In this document: positions 1-7,346 of the stretch, piece by piece
Numbering within the stretch: the stretch's first letter is position 1
Layout: each line of letters opens with the position of its first letter
Assembly (NCBI GenBank): GCA_018064805.1
Contig: JAGHUN010000018.1
Coordinates: 1 to 40,521, forward strand
DNA from: Candidatus Colinaster scatohippi
Lineage (GTDB): Bacteria > Bacillota > Clostridia > Lachnospirales > Lachnospiraceae
Direction of reading: 5' to 3'
Length of the DNA: 40,521 bases
The notes under the pieces: model-generated
The model's input: only the letters and a program-made list of their open reading frames with translations
What the model was told of the DNA's origin: nothing
Database searches by the model: none
Translations under genes and position numbers: made by a program

Positions 1-39
1 GTTGTTATTTTTTTAGAAATAATAAATTTTATACTAAAG

Positions 40-62
40 TATATCGATTTAATACCGATATA
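40..62. repeat. 7-bp inverted repeat upstream of the first gene
   Basis: The arms TATATCG (40-46) and CGATATA (56-62) are perfect inverted copies separated by 9 bases. They lie about 40 bases before the start codon at 102, just after a possible -10 hexamer TATACT (30-35). This could be an operator or a small hairpin in the leader. In such AT-rich sequence, chance is a real alternative. Confidence 0.3.
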
Positions 63-101
63 TTACATGTAACAAATAAAAAAGAAAGGTGGTGAGACAA
101 A

Positions 102-476
102 ATGGGTATATATGATGTTGGATATGGCGGATTTGGTTCTTTTCGTAGTGATTACAGAATTAATAATATTCCAAAGGCTCCGGTTGAAGAAGTAAAGCCG
201 GTTGAGAAGTCGATAGAGGCTCCTAAGCCACAGCTTGATATACAAGAAGTTGATAATCGCGCATCCAGATCGATTGATCCTAATAATGTCTCACTTTCAT
301 TTAATAAAGGTAATGATTTTTCATATATCGGAAGTGATAAGGACATTGCAGGTCTTGATATGCAGAAGGCTATTTCTGATATGAAGCAGGATAGCATACT
401 TCAGGAGTATAACTACTTCGTTGGTAGTGCAAGTAATGTTTTTAGATCAGATGACGGAATTGTTTTATCAAAGTAA
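102..476 (+). CDS. Small hypothetical protein, conserved-looking C-terminus
   Basis: This is a 124-residue soluble protein with no signal peptide or membrane segment. The start is well supported by AGGTGGTGAG a few bases upstream. The N-terminus is rich in Gly and Tyr. Residues about 25-55 are a Pro/Glu/Lys-rich, probably disordered linker. The last 45 residues, around DMQKAISDMKQDSILQEYNYFVG, look like the folded and conserved part. I do not recognise a named family; I have an impression of similar small proteins in Lachnospiraceae but no function. A terminator directly follows, so it is probably transcribed alone or as the end of an upstream unit. Confidence 0.75.
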   Translation: MGIYDVGYGGFGSFRSDYRINNIPKAPVEEVKPVEKSIEAPKPQLDIQEVDNRASRSIDPNNVSLSFNKGNDFSYIGSDKDIAGLDMQKAISDMKQDSILQEYNYFVGSASNVFRSDDGIVLSK

Positions 477-490
477 TTATTGTATTTAGA

Positions 491-517
491 ATCCACATCG
501 GTAGATGTGGATTTTTT
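491..517 (+). terminator. Intrinsic terminator
   Basis: A perfect 9-bp stem, ATCCACATC (491-499) with GATGTGGAT (504-512), encloses a GGTA tetraloop and runs into a T tract. It lies 15 bases after the stop of the small gene at 102-476. Confidence 0.9.
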
Positions 518-543
518 ATGCCTATTTATGTTAATATCAATAT

Positions 544-1053
544 ATGTTTAATTTATTTTATCCGGACGAATATTATATTTCGGCTTATGCAATTCCTTAT
601 GAGGAGTTATTTGAACAGGGCTACAGAGGTATTATTTATGATATAGATAATACGTTGGTTCCTCATGGTGCTCCTGCTGATAAGAGAAGTATTGAATTAT
701 TTGAAAGACTTAAGAAAATTGGCTATAAGTGTTGTTTACTGTCTAATAATAAGCAGCCGAGAGTTGATTTGTTTAATAAGGATGTTAATGTCTTTACGAT
801 AAGTAAGGCAGGTAAACCGAAGATAGAAGGATATCATAAAGCATGTGAAATGATGGGGATTGATATCACTCAGGCTATATTTATTGGTGATCAGATTTTT
901 ACAGATGTATGGGGAGCTAAGAGAGCAGGCATTAAATCGATTATGGTTAAATATATGGACCCTAAGGAAGAGATCCAAATTGTTCTTAAAAGGAAAATTG
1001 AAAAGCCCATATTGAAAAGTTACCTGAAGCACCATAAAATGCTTGGGGAGTAA
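544..1053 (+). CDS. YqeG family HAD-IIIA phosphatase
   Basis: A 169-residue HAD-superfamily protein of the YqeG type (HAD-IIIA). Motif I is DIDNT at residues 33-37, giving the Asp nucleophile D33 and acid/base D35. Motif II is around LLSNN, the motif III lysine lies near SKAGKPK, and motif IV is IGDQIFTD followed by WGAKRAG. Length and motif order fit YqeG, whose substrate is not well established. The start at 544 agrees with the usual family N-terminus (FxPDEY). There is no convincing Shine-Dalgarno before it, and the gene sits only 27 bases after a terminator, so its transcript leader must be very short. Confidence 0.9.
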   Translation: MFNLFYPDEYYISAYAIPYEELFEQGYRGIIYDIDNTLVPHGAPADKRSIELFERLKKIGYKCCLLSNNKQPRVDLFNKDVNVFTISKAGKPKIEGYHKACEMMGIDITQAIFIGDQIFTDVWGAKRAGIKSIMVKYMDPKEEIQIVLKRKIEKPILKSYLKHHKMLGE

Positions 1054-1119
1054 TTAGCTAAAATGCAATGGCGAATTGCTAATGGAAAGAATTATCTTTG
1101 GAAAATTGATAATTAGTGG

Positions 1120-1148
1120 TTGAAAAAGAAATTAATGTAGTATAAAAT
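1120..1148 (+). promoter_or_regulatory. Probable promoter of efp
   Basis: TTGAAA (1120-1125), a 17-base spacer and TAAAAT (1143-1148) match the sigma-A consensus well and lie about 40 bases before the efp start. Upstream, between yqeG and the promoter, are two short dyads: ATTAGC with GCTAAT, and AATTATC with GATAATT. Neither is followed by a T tract, so they are not obvious terminators. Confidence 0.55.
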
Positions 1149-1187
1149 ATTAAAGGATAATTTGTCGAAAATTTAGGAGGATTTTAT

Positions 1188-1745
1188 ATGATATCAGCAG
1201 GTGATTTCAGAAATGGCGTTACTATCGAACTTGAGGGTAACATCTTTCAGATTATTGAGTTCCAGCATGTAAAGCCAGGTAAGGGTGCCGCTTTCGTACG
1301 TACAAAGCTTAAGAATATTAAGTCAGGTGGCGTAGTTGAAAAGACTTTCCGCCCTACAGAGAAATGCCCAACAGCTCGTATAGATAGAAAAGATATGCAG
1401 TATCTTTACAATGATGGCGACTTGTTCTATTTCATGGATAATGAAAGTTATGAGCAGATAGCTATTGGACAGGATTCAATTGGTGATGCACTTACGTTCG
1501 TTAAGGAGAACGAGATGTGTAAGGTTTGCTCACATAACGGTAATGTATTTGCTGTTGAGCCACCATTATTCGTTGAACTTGTTATTTCAGAGACAGAGCC
1601 AGGATTTAAGGGTGATACTGCTACAGGTGCTACTAAGCCTGCTACAGTTGAAACAGGTGCTACAGTACAGGTTCCTCTTTTTGTCGAGCAGGGTGAGACA
1701 ATTAAGATTGATACACGTACAGGTGAGTATCTTTCAAGAGTATAA
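1188..1745 (+). CDS. efp: Elongation factor P
   Basis: Full-length EF-P (185 residues) with the three usual beta-barrel domains: KOW-like at about 1-62, OB-type at about 66-126 and a C-terminal OB-type at about 130-185. It binds between the P and E sites of the ribosome and relieves stalling at polyproline stretches. The loop [11 protein letters not shown] places the modifiable lysine at K32, in the Pro-Gly-Lys-Gly-x-Ala context found in B. subtilis EF-P. No modifying enzyme is in the window. The start follows a strong AGGAGG. A strong terminator directly after the gene suggests a monocistronic unit. Confidence 0.98.
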   Translation: MISAGDFRNGVTIELEGNIFQIIEFQHVKPGKGAAFVRTKLKNIKSGGVVEKTFRPTEKCPTARIDRKDMQYLYNDGDLFYFMDNESYEQIAIGQDSIGDALTFVKENEMCKVCSHNGNVFAVEPPLFVELVISETEPGFKGDTATGATKPATVETGATVQVPLFVEQGETIKIDTRTGEYLSRV

Positions 1746-1764
1746 TGAATGATATAAAGTTTGT

Positions 1765-1800
1765 AAGCCAACGAGTATTCGTTGGCTTTGTTCTTTTTTA
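1765..1800 (+). terminator. Intrinsic terminator after efp
   Basis: A perfect 10-bp stem, AAGCCAACGA (1765-1774) with TCGTTGGCTT (1779-1788), has a 4-base loop and a T-rich tail. It ends the efp transcript. Confidence 0.9.
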
Positions 1801-1834
1801 GGGTAGTTTCTGTAGTCCATTGGGAAGGACAAAT

Positions 1835-2803
1835 ATGCATTTTAAACAGGATTTTAATTATTTTGCAGAGAAACTGCTTTTAAGGCTTAAGGACTATTAC
1901 AAAGATACCTACAGTGTTTCGATTACGGAGGTAATGAAAAATAACGGAAATATAAGACATTCAATACTAATTAGGAAAGAGGATGAGACACTTACACCTA
2001 ACATATATATAGATGATATGTATGATGAGTATGTTTCCGGAGTTACATTTTCTGAGATAACTTCTAAAATAATAGAAATAAGAAACTCGCTTAATACTAC
2101 AGCCATTATAAATCTGGATTTTATGGATGACTATGAATTGGTAAGGAGAAATCTTGGTATCAAGCTGATTGGCAAAGAAAATAATGACAGATTACTTGCA
2201 GATGTACCTCATACGGATTTTTGTGATATGACAATTGTATATTATATCAATATGGAAAATGATGAGATTGGCAAGGGAACCATTATGGTTCGTAATGAAT
2301 TTATGCGTGACTGGAATATACCCTTGGAAAGATTACATTATGACGCCAGAGAGAATATGATGCGAAATAATCCACCGCTTCGTCTTGATATAGTTGATAT
2401 GCTTATTGAGATGTTTATTGAGCATAATAATGACGGTACGGATTTTGCCCAGGAAGAAATAGATGATTATGTTAATGAACTTGAACTGACAAGAGACAGA
2501 CAGAGACATATGTACGTATTAACGAATCAGTCAAAGTATTATGGGGCATCAGCAATTGTTTATCCCGGTATGCTTGAGGAACTGGGTAACTCTTTTGAAT
2601 CAGACTATTATATTCTGCCTAGTTCAATTCATGAGGTTATTTTGATACCTTGTTATGAGGAAGAGCATGGTTATGAATTGTCAGAGATGGTAAGAAGTGT
2701 CAATGAGACCAATGTTGGAGTGGAAGAAGTTCTTTCGAATCACGCATATAAATACCATAGGGAAAACCATTGGCTTGAACCGATTCCTAATTTGATGAAC
2801 TAG
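1835..2803 (+). CDS. DUF5688 family protein
   Basis: A soluble protein of 322 residues from the preferred ATG at 1835, which has GGAAGG 6 bases upstream. A TTG at 1820 in the same frame would add five residues and overlap that site. The sequence fits DUF5688 (my recognition): an N-terminal helical half, then a C-terminal half with VLTNQSKYYGASAIVYPG and YILPSSIHEVILIP. That second motif is characteristic of the family, which is common and often multi-copy in Lachnospiraceae; its function is unknown. The gene follows the efp terminator and converges on the leftward gene at 2787-4040, overlapping it by 17 bases. Confidence 0.85.
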   Translation: MHFKQDFNYFAEKLLLRLKDYYKDTYSVSITEVMKNNGNIRHSILIRKEDETLTPNIYIDDMYDEYVSGVTFSEITSKIIEIRNSLNTTAIINLDFMDDYELVRRNLGIKLIGKENNDRLLADVPHTDFCDMTIVYYINMENDEIGKGTIMVRNEFMRDWNIPLERLHYDARENMMRNNPPLRLDIVDMLIEMFIEHNNDGTDFAQEEIDDYVNELELTRDRQRHMYVLTNQSKYYGASAIVYPGMLEELGNSFESDYYILPSSIHEVILIPCYEEEHGYELSEMVRSVNETNVGVEEVLSNHAYKYHRENHWLEPIPNLMN

Positions 2804-4040
2804 GAACCGGAAGTAGTGCAATTGCTGAGAATAGTAGAGAAATTGCAATATATCTGAAGTTACAGCTGCAGGTATATGGATATTTTAATACAAATAATAT
2901 AAAGGTGATAAGGATCGTGGTATAGCCTGTTATCAGGAATATGCCAAGGTTCTTGTCGCCATTTTTAATTATTTTAATAGGTTTTATATAGCACATTACT
3001 GCACAATATATAGCAAATATAATTGCAAGAATGTAAATTACCTGGCATGCTCTGAGAGCGACTGTAGAGATATCTGCAGGCCAAATTTCAGTAAACAGAG
3101 ATGTTTTGAACATAATAATCCAGGCATTATTGTTGAAACTTGCATTTTCTGAATAGAAGGGGAATGCAAGTGAAGATTTCATTGGTATTCCAAAGTTAGA
3201 AAAAAAGGAAAAATCACCAATATACTGGTTAGGACTTGGGGATGGAATTCCCGGTTTTGTTCCAAAACGAATAATATTCCTGATAGTCCATGATAATCCG
3301 ATAGGCATTGATATTGCGGCAAATATAACATATTTGCGGATACATGAAAGCAACCGTTCTTTTTTATATTCGTCAATCATATGAATAAGCATAATAACAC
3401 CCATTGGAAGTGCCAGAATACCTACATTAGGCTTGGCAATCAGCCCAAAACCAATGGACAAAGCCATCATATAAAGGTGTTTGTTTTGGTATCCCTGCAT
3501 AAACCAGAGCATAGTTGTATAGATGCAGAGGAAATAAAACAACAGTGCAATCATATCATTATTAATTGAACCGGTCATGTATATAAGACCCGGGTGGAAG
3601 CATAGAAGTATTAATGGAAGAGTAAGTCTGCTTTCCTTTTTACAAAGTAACTTTAATATTGCATATCCAATAAGTAGTGTTAAGCAACTATATATAAAAA
3701 CAGGCAACTGAATGACTTCGTATAATTGAGGCTCCTTTATTCCCATTATATATGCAGCCTTTACAAATAAGGCACTTATTATATGGTGAAAGGGAGGATG
3801 ATAATATGAAAATACTGAGAAGGGATCAAAGTCAGGAAGATGTCCGAATTTAGCTATATATTCAACATATCCCAAATGTCCCGGATTGACCTTGTTATCA
3901 GATAGAAGTGTTGCATATCCCAAATCGTGCTGTCGTGTTCCGACATCTGTAATAAATACATATATCATACGCGCAATTATGCCGAAAAATATGACTACTC
4001 TATTGATATTTAATGATAAATTATTTCTTTCTGTTTTCAT
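2787..4040 (-). CDS. GT-C fold membrane glycosyltransferase (GT39/ArnT-like)
   Basis: A 417-residue polytopic membrane protein with about ten or eleven hydrophobic segments. After the first segment an extracytoplasmic loop carries a TRQHDLGY motif, then SYYHPPFHHI before the next segment. This is the usual arrangement of GT-C enzymes that move sugars from lipid-linked donors at the outer face of the membrane (the Asp and HPP motifs resemble the PMT/ArnT group). Donor and acceptor cannot be told from sequence. The start codon follows the divergent promoter at 4048-4086 almost directly, with no Shine-Dalgarno, suggesting a leaderless transcript. Its 3' end overlaps the DUF5688 gene by 17 bases. 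Confidence 0.8.
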   Translation of the reverse strand: MKTERNNLSLNINRVVIFFGIIARMIYVFITDVGTRQHDLGYATLLSDNKVNPGHLGYVEYIAKFGHLPDFDPFSVFSYYHPPFHHIISALFVKAAYIMGIKEPQLYEVIQLPVFIYSCLTLLIGYAILKLLCKKESRLTLPLILLCFHPGLIYMTGSINNDMIALLFYFLCIYTTMLWFMQGYQNKHLYMMALSIGFGLIAKPNVGILALPMGVIMLIHMIDEYKKERLLSCIRKYVIFAAISMPIGLSWTIRNIIRFGTKPGIPSPSPNQYIGDFSFFSNFGIPMKSSLAFPFYSENASFNNNAWIIMFKTSLFTEIWPADISTVALRACQVIYILAIIFAIYCAVMCYIKPIKIIKNGDKNLGIFLITGYTTILITFILFVLKYPYTCSCNFRYIAISLLFSAIALLPVPSSSN

Positions 4041-4047
4041 AATACAG

Positions 4048-4086
4048 AGTATATCATTTTACTTTAAGAGTGGCAAATGATATACT
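4048..4086. promoter_or_regulatory. Palindromic divergent promoter of the glycosyltransferase genes
   Basis: A perfect 12-bp inverted repeat, AGTATATCATTT (4048-4059) and AAATGATATACT (4075-4086), flanks a 15-base centre. Each arm carries a TATACT -10. Rightward: TTTACT (4058-4063), 17 bases, TATACT (4081-4086). Leftward: TTGCCA (complement of 4071-4076), 17 bases, TATACT (complement of 4048-4053). Transcription would start about 7 bases beyond each -10, which is practically at each start codon (4093 rightward, 4040 leftward). Both messages would then be leaderless or nearly so. The dyad may also be an operator. Confidence 0.65.
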
Positions 4087-4092
4087 ATCCAC

Positions 4093-5613
4093 ATGGTTTC
4101 GAATAACAATAATTTAGTTAAAAAATATATGGGAATTGGTCTGATTCTTGCATCATTTGCAGCAATTATAATGATGATAAGTCAGACTACAACAAATGAT
4201 ATATGGTATGACGAGGTATTCTCTGTCGACTTTGCCAGGTTAAAAATCACTGACCTGATAGCTATGACGGCAAGAGATGTTCATCCTCCGCTTTATTATA
4301 TATATCTTAAGCTTATTACAGGAATTTTCTGTGGGATATTTGGCGATGACTGTTTTGTGACAGTATCCAAAATAGCTTCTGTTCTTCCATGGGGAGTAAT
4401 GGTTATTATAGCACTTACATATATAAGGAAAAGATGGGGCTATTTTGTATCCGGAGCATTTCTTTTTCTTATCACAGTTATGCCACAGCTAGGTAATTAT
4501 TATGTTGAAATCAGAATGTATTCCTTTGCTCTGATGCTTATTACTATTTGCGGCCTATCAGTCTTTTCGATTATTGAAAGAGATGATAATAATATAGTCT
4601 CGTGGGGAGTATTTTGGGTTTGCGGAATACTTACTGCATATACTCAGTATTACGCACTGATTGGAGTAGTGGGAGTATATTTTGCAACGCTTTTGGGATT
4701 AATTATTGTCAGAAAGGATGATTCTAAAAGACAGTTGTTAAGATGGGCAATATGTGCCTTGCTTTCTGTTATTTTTTATATGCCATGGATTCCTGTGGTC
4801 CTTAAGCAAATGTCCAATATTAGCGGTAATTATTGGATACAGCCACTTTCGCTAAGAAGTATAGGTGGTTGTGTGAAGTTTATTATTCTGCCGGTTGCCG
4901 ATAAGGAAAAATTGTGTCTGGTTGCAGCAGGCCTTGTATTAATTGCAATGATAGTTGTGACAGTTTTGCTTTTTATATCTCGGAGAGAACAGGCAGTTAC
5001 GACGGCAATCATATGCCTGATGCCGATAATTATTGTGATTTTAAGTGGTTTCGTATTATCTGCACTGGGAACTCCAATATTTGTTTATCGATATATGATT
5101 CCGGTTATGGGACTTATGTGGCTGTTTATTGCTATAGCCATTGATGGAATAGAGAAGAGTGTATATACTGTTGTAATGTTTTTAATTCCATTTATTTTGG
5201 CAGGAATACTTACATGCAGGGGCGTTTTTCTTGAGGAACATAAAAAGGTTACACATATGCCTGATGTAATCGAGGCTTTTGAAGGGCTACCGAATGGGGC
5301 AGTAGTTGTTGCAAATTTTGATCATGTTGCGGCTATTAGTGGATTTTATCTTCCCGATAATGAGATATATTTGTATGAAGGCGATATCGATCCGATTCTT
5401 ACGGATTTGATGAAAGGATGCGGAAAAGCTATCGATGATAGTGAAATACTAAATATGCTGGATGGTGGAAGAGATGTATATTTCTTCGGCAGCTTTAATT
5501 CAAGGGATGATATTATAAACGATTGGGAAGGCTTGAACATTACGGCAAACGAGACGGACAGCATCTTGCTGGAAAGATATTGGTTTAATATATACAGGTT
5601 GGAAAAACAATGA
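4093..5613 (+). CDS. GT-C fold membrane glycosyltransferase (GT39-like)
   Basis: A 506-residue protein with about ten or eleven hydrophobic segments and a soluble C-terminal region of about 110 residues. After the first segment comes DIWYDEVFSVD, the Asp-Glu motif of GT39-type enzymes, then ARDVHPPLYYIYLKL. This architecture fits transfer of a sugar from a polyprenyl-phosphate donor at the outside of the membrane. The C-terminal tail probably lies outside. The stop codon overlaps the next start as ATGA, so the two genes are translationally coupled. No Shine-Dalgarno precedes the ATG; see the divergent promoter at 4048-4086. Which cell-surface polymer it serves is unknown. Confidence 0.82.
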   Translation: MVSNNNNLVKKYMGIGLILASFAAIIMMISQTTTNDIWYDEVFSVDFARLKITDLIAMTARDVHPPLYYIYLKLITGIFCGIFGDDCFVTVSKIASVLPWGVMVIIALTYIRKRWGYFVSGAFLFLITVMPQLGNYYVEIRMYSFALMLITICGLSVFSIIERDDNNIVSWGVFWVCGILTAYTQYYALIGVVGVYFATLLGLIIVRKDDSKRQLLRWAICALLSVIFYMPWIPVVLKQMSNISGNYWIQPLSLRSIGGCVKFIILPVADKEKLCLVAAGLVLIAMIVVTVLLFISRREQAVTTAIICLMPIIIVILSGFVLSALGTPIFVYRYMIPVMGLMWLFIAIAIDGIEKSVYTVVMFLIPFILAGILTCRGVFLEEHKKVTHMPDVIEAFEGLPNGAVVVANFDHVAAISGFYLPDNEIYLYEGDIDPILTDLMKGCGKAIDDSEILNMLDGGRDVYFFGSFNSRDDIINDWEGLNITANETDSILLERYWFNIYRLEKQ

Positions 5614-7160
5614 GGGAAAAGATTGTTAGATATATAAAAGAGAATATATATGCAAGCGTATTTATTGGAATAATGGCAATCATATATATAATAATGATGT
5701 TTTTTAATAAGCCATGGTATGACGAGTTATATACATATTACAGCTTTATAAGTCGTGGACCGATTTACGCTGCGATTCACTGGCCGGTACCTAATAATCA
5801 TGTTGGATATTCTGTTATTTCTGCATGTCTGAATATTTTTCATAACTCATATATAAGTCTGCGCGGAATATCGTGTATTGCGGCGATTATTAATTTGATA
5901 CTTATATATAGAATTGGAACGTATGTGATGAAAAAGCCATATGCTTTTTTGGCAATGGGTTTGTATGCCGGGGCGAATATTGTTCATATGCTTTCGGTTC
6001 AGGGTAGAGGATACACGCTTGCAATCACCTGCTATCTTGTTGCAGTAATTGCCGGATATAAAATATGTATTGTAAATTATTACGAAAAGAAATATTACAT
6101 AATATTTATTGCGTCGCTTGTGGCAGGATTATATATACTCCCCAGCTCAATATACTGGGTGTTGCCTGTGTGTGTAGGGAATGGATTGTTCCTTCTTTTA
6201 AAAAAGCATTGGAAGATGTTGCTTAATCTGATAGCAGCTGCGATTATAGCAGCACTTATAACTCTGTTCTTGTATTCATTAATATGGCTTGCTATTGGGG
6301 CTAATCTTTTATGTAAGGAAGCCGGCTCAGCATATTATGGAATGCATCAGATTAAAGTGATTGTAAAAGCACCTTTAAAGTCTGCAAGAACAGGAATTGA
6401 ATACATGCTTGCAACACCATATATTCAGAGCATAGATAAAAGGGCAGCAATTTTGGGAATGCCTGCATACTTTGAGGAATTCTTTTCACAATGTTATTCA
6501 TATTGCGGTATGGCTTTATGCCTGCTTATGGTATTTTTGATAGCTTTTTTTGTCTATTACAGTATTATGGAAATCAAATATCGCAGAATAGGATTATGGG
6601 TGGGATTATTTATTTCTTCAGGATTGTCTGTAGCATTGGCAATGCTTCTTATTCAAAGCGTACATCCATATAAGCGGGTGCTTAGTTTTATTATGGTTGA
6701 TATGGCTATAGGTACTGCGTATCTTTTTTATAGATGGATTGAGCATAGTGGACTTACTGCTAAGACTATTAAAAAAGTGGAATATGGCGTAATTGCATTT
6801 ATCATACTGGTTGTTGCTTTCAAAATGACAACTTATAATTACAGACGTCCTCTTGCAGACAGAGAGAATAATATTGAAGAGATTTTGAAAAAAATCAATG
6901 TGACTGAAATAGATAGTATTTATTATACAGATGATTATCAGAAATATGTTTTGAAATTTTACCATAATATTGAGCCGGTGGAAGCACCCATAGAAGAAGC
7001 AAATTATGTGATTATTTGCAGTGAGATTTTCGAGTCGAATTATCAGGAGAATGTATGGCCGGTTCTTATGCCAAATGACCAGCCGTTTATTAAATACGTT
7101 GAGGATAATTTTGAAGAAATGGAAGCCACGGAACACTATGTGGCATATTGTCGAAAGTAG
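5610..7160 (+). CDS. GT-C fold membrane glycosyltransferase (GT39-like), coupled to its neighbour
   Basis: A 516-residue polytopic protein organised like its upstream neighbour: first membrane segment, then NKPWYDELYTYYSF with the Asp-Glu pair, then IHWPVPNNHVGYSVI in place of the HPP motif. About eleven hydrophobic segments follow, and an extracytoplasmic tail of about 100 residues closes the protein. It starts inside the stop codon of the preceding gene (ATGA, 5610-5613), implying equal expression and perhaps a shared pathway or complex. No terminator is evident after it; the next feature is the tRNA gene. Acceptor and donor are not identifiable. Confidence 0.82.
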   Translation: MREKIVRYIKENIYASVFIGIMAIIYIIMMFFNKPWYDELYTYYSFISRGPIYAAIHWPVPNNHVGYSVISACLNIFHNSYISLRGISCIAAIINLILIYRIGTYVMKKPYAFLAMGLYAGANIVHMLSVQGRGYTLAITCYLVAVIAGYKICIVNYYEKKYYIIFIASLVAGLYILPSSIYWVLPVCVGNGLFLLLKKHWKMLLNLIAAAIIAALITLFLYSLIWLAIGANLLCKEAGSAYYGMHQIKVIVKAPLKSARTGIEYMLATPYIQSIDKRAAILGMPAYFEEFFSQCYSYCGMALCLLMVFLIAFFVYYSIMEIKYRRIGLWVGLFISSGLSVALAMLLIQSVHPYKRVLSFIMVDMAIGTAYLFYRWIEHSGLTAKTIKKVEYGVIAFIILVVAFKMTTYNYRRPLADRENNIEEILKKINVTEIDSIYYTDDYQKYVLKFYHNIEPVEAPIEEANYVIICSEIFESNYQENVWPVLMPNDQPFIKYVEDNFEEMEATEHYVAYCRK

Positions 7161-7195
7161 ACATTTGTACTTATCTATGATATTATAGAAAAAGT

Positions 7196-7225
7196 TTGTA
7201 ACATTTTCGTAACATTTTCTATACA
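7196..7225 (+). promoter_or_regulatory. Probable tRNA-Arg promoter with tandem 11-bp repeat
   Basis: TTGTAA (7196-7201), 18 bases and TATACA (7220-7225) put transcription about 17 bases ahead of the tRNA. The region between them consists of two exact copies of GTAACATTTTC (7198-7208 and 7209-7219). Confidence 0.45.
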
Positions 7226-7248
7226 GATAATGCACATTGGGTGCATAT

Positions 7249-7320
7249 GTGCCCGTAGTCTAATGGATAGAACGGAGGCCTCCGACGCCTTTAATGCAGG
7301 TTCGATTCCTGTCGGGCACA
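7249..7320 (+). tRNA. tRNA-Arg(CCG)
   Basis: A 72-base tRNA. The acceptor arm GTGCCCG (7249-7255) pairs perfectly with CGGGCAC (7313-7319), with discriminator A7320. A short D stem follows. The anticodon stem is GAGGC/GCCTT with loop CTCCGAC, giving anticodon CCG at 7282-7284 (reads CGG, Arg). The T arm is GCAGG/CCTGT with loop TTCGATT. The 3' CCA is not encoded. The D stem has only three firm pairs (TCT/AGA). The SH3b gene starts 26 bases downstream, so the two may be co-transcribed. Confidence 0.95.
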
Positions 7321-7346
7321 TTAAAGACTATTAGGAGTGAAATGAA

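Noticed and set aside
1054-1119. Terminator after yqeG from the dyads ATTAGC/GCTAAT and AATTATC/GATAATT
   Set aside because: Stems are short and AT-rich with large loops and no following T tract.
1448-1840. A 130-codon minus-strand frame over efp and its terminator
   Set aside because: It runs across the efp terminator and is antisense to a strongly conserved gene; it is a shadow frame.
6618-7235. A 205-codon frame on the minus strand opposite the glycosyltransferase at 5610-7160
   Set aside because: It is antisense to a clear membrane protein gene, has low-complexity His/Ile/Lys/Asn-rich composition, no ribosome site and no recognisable domain.
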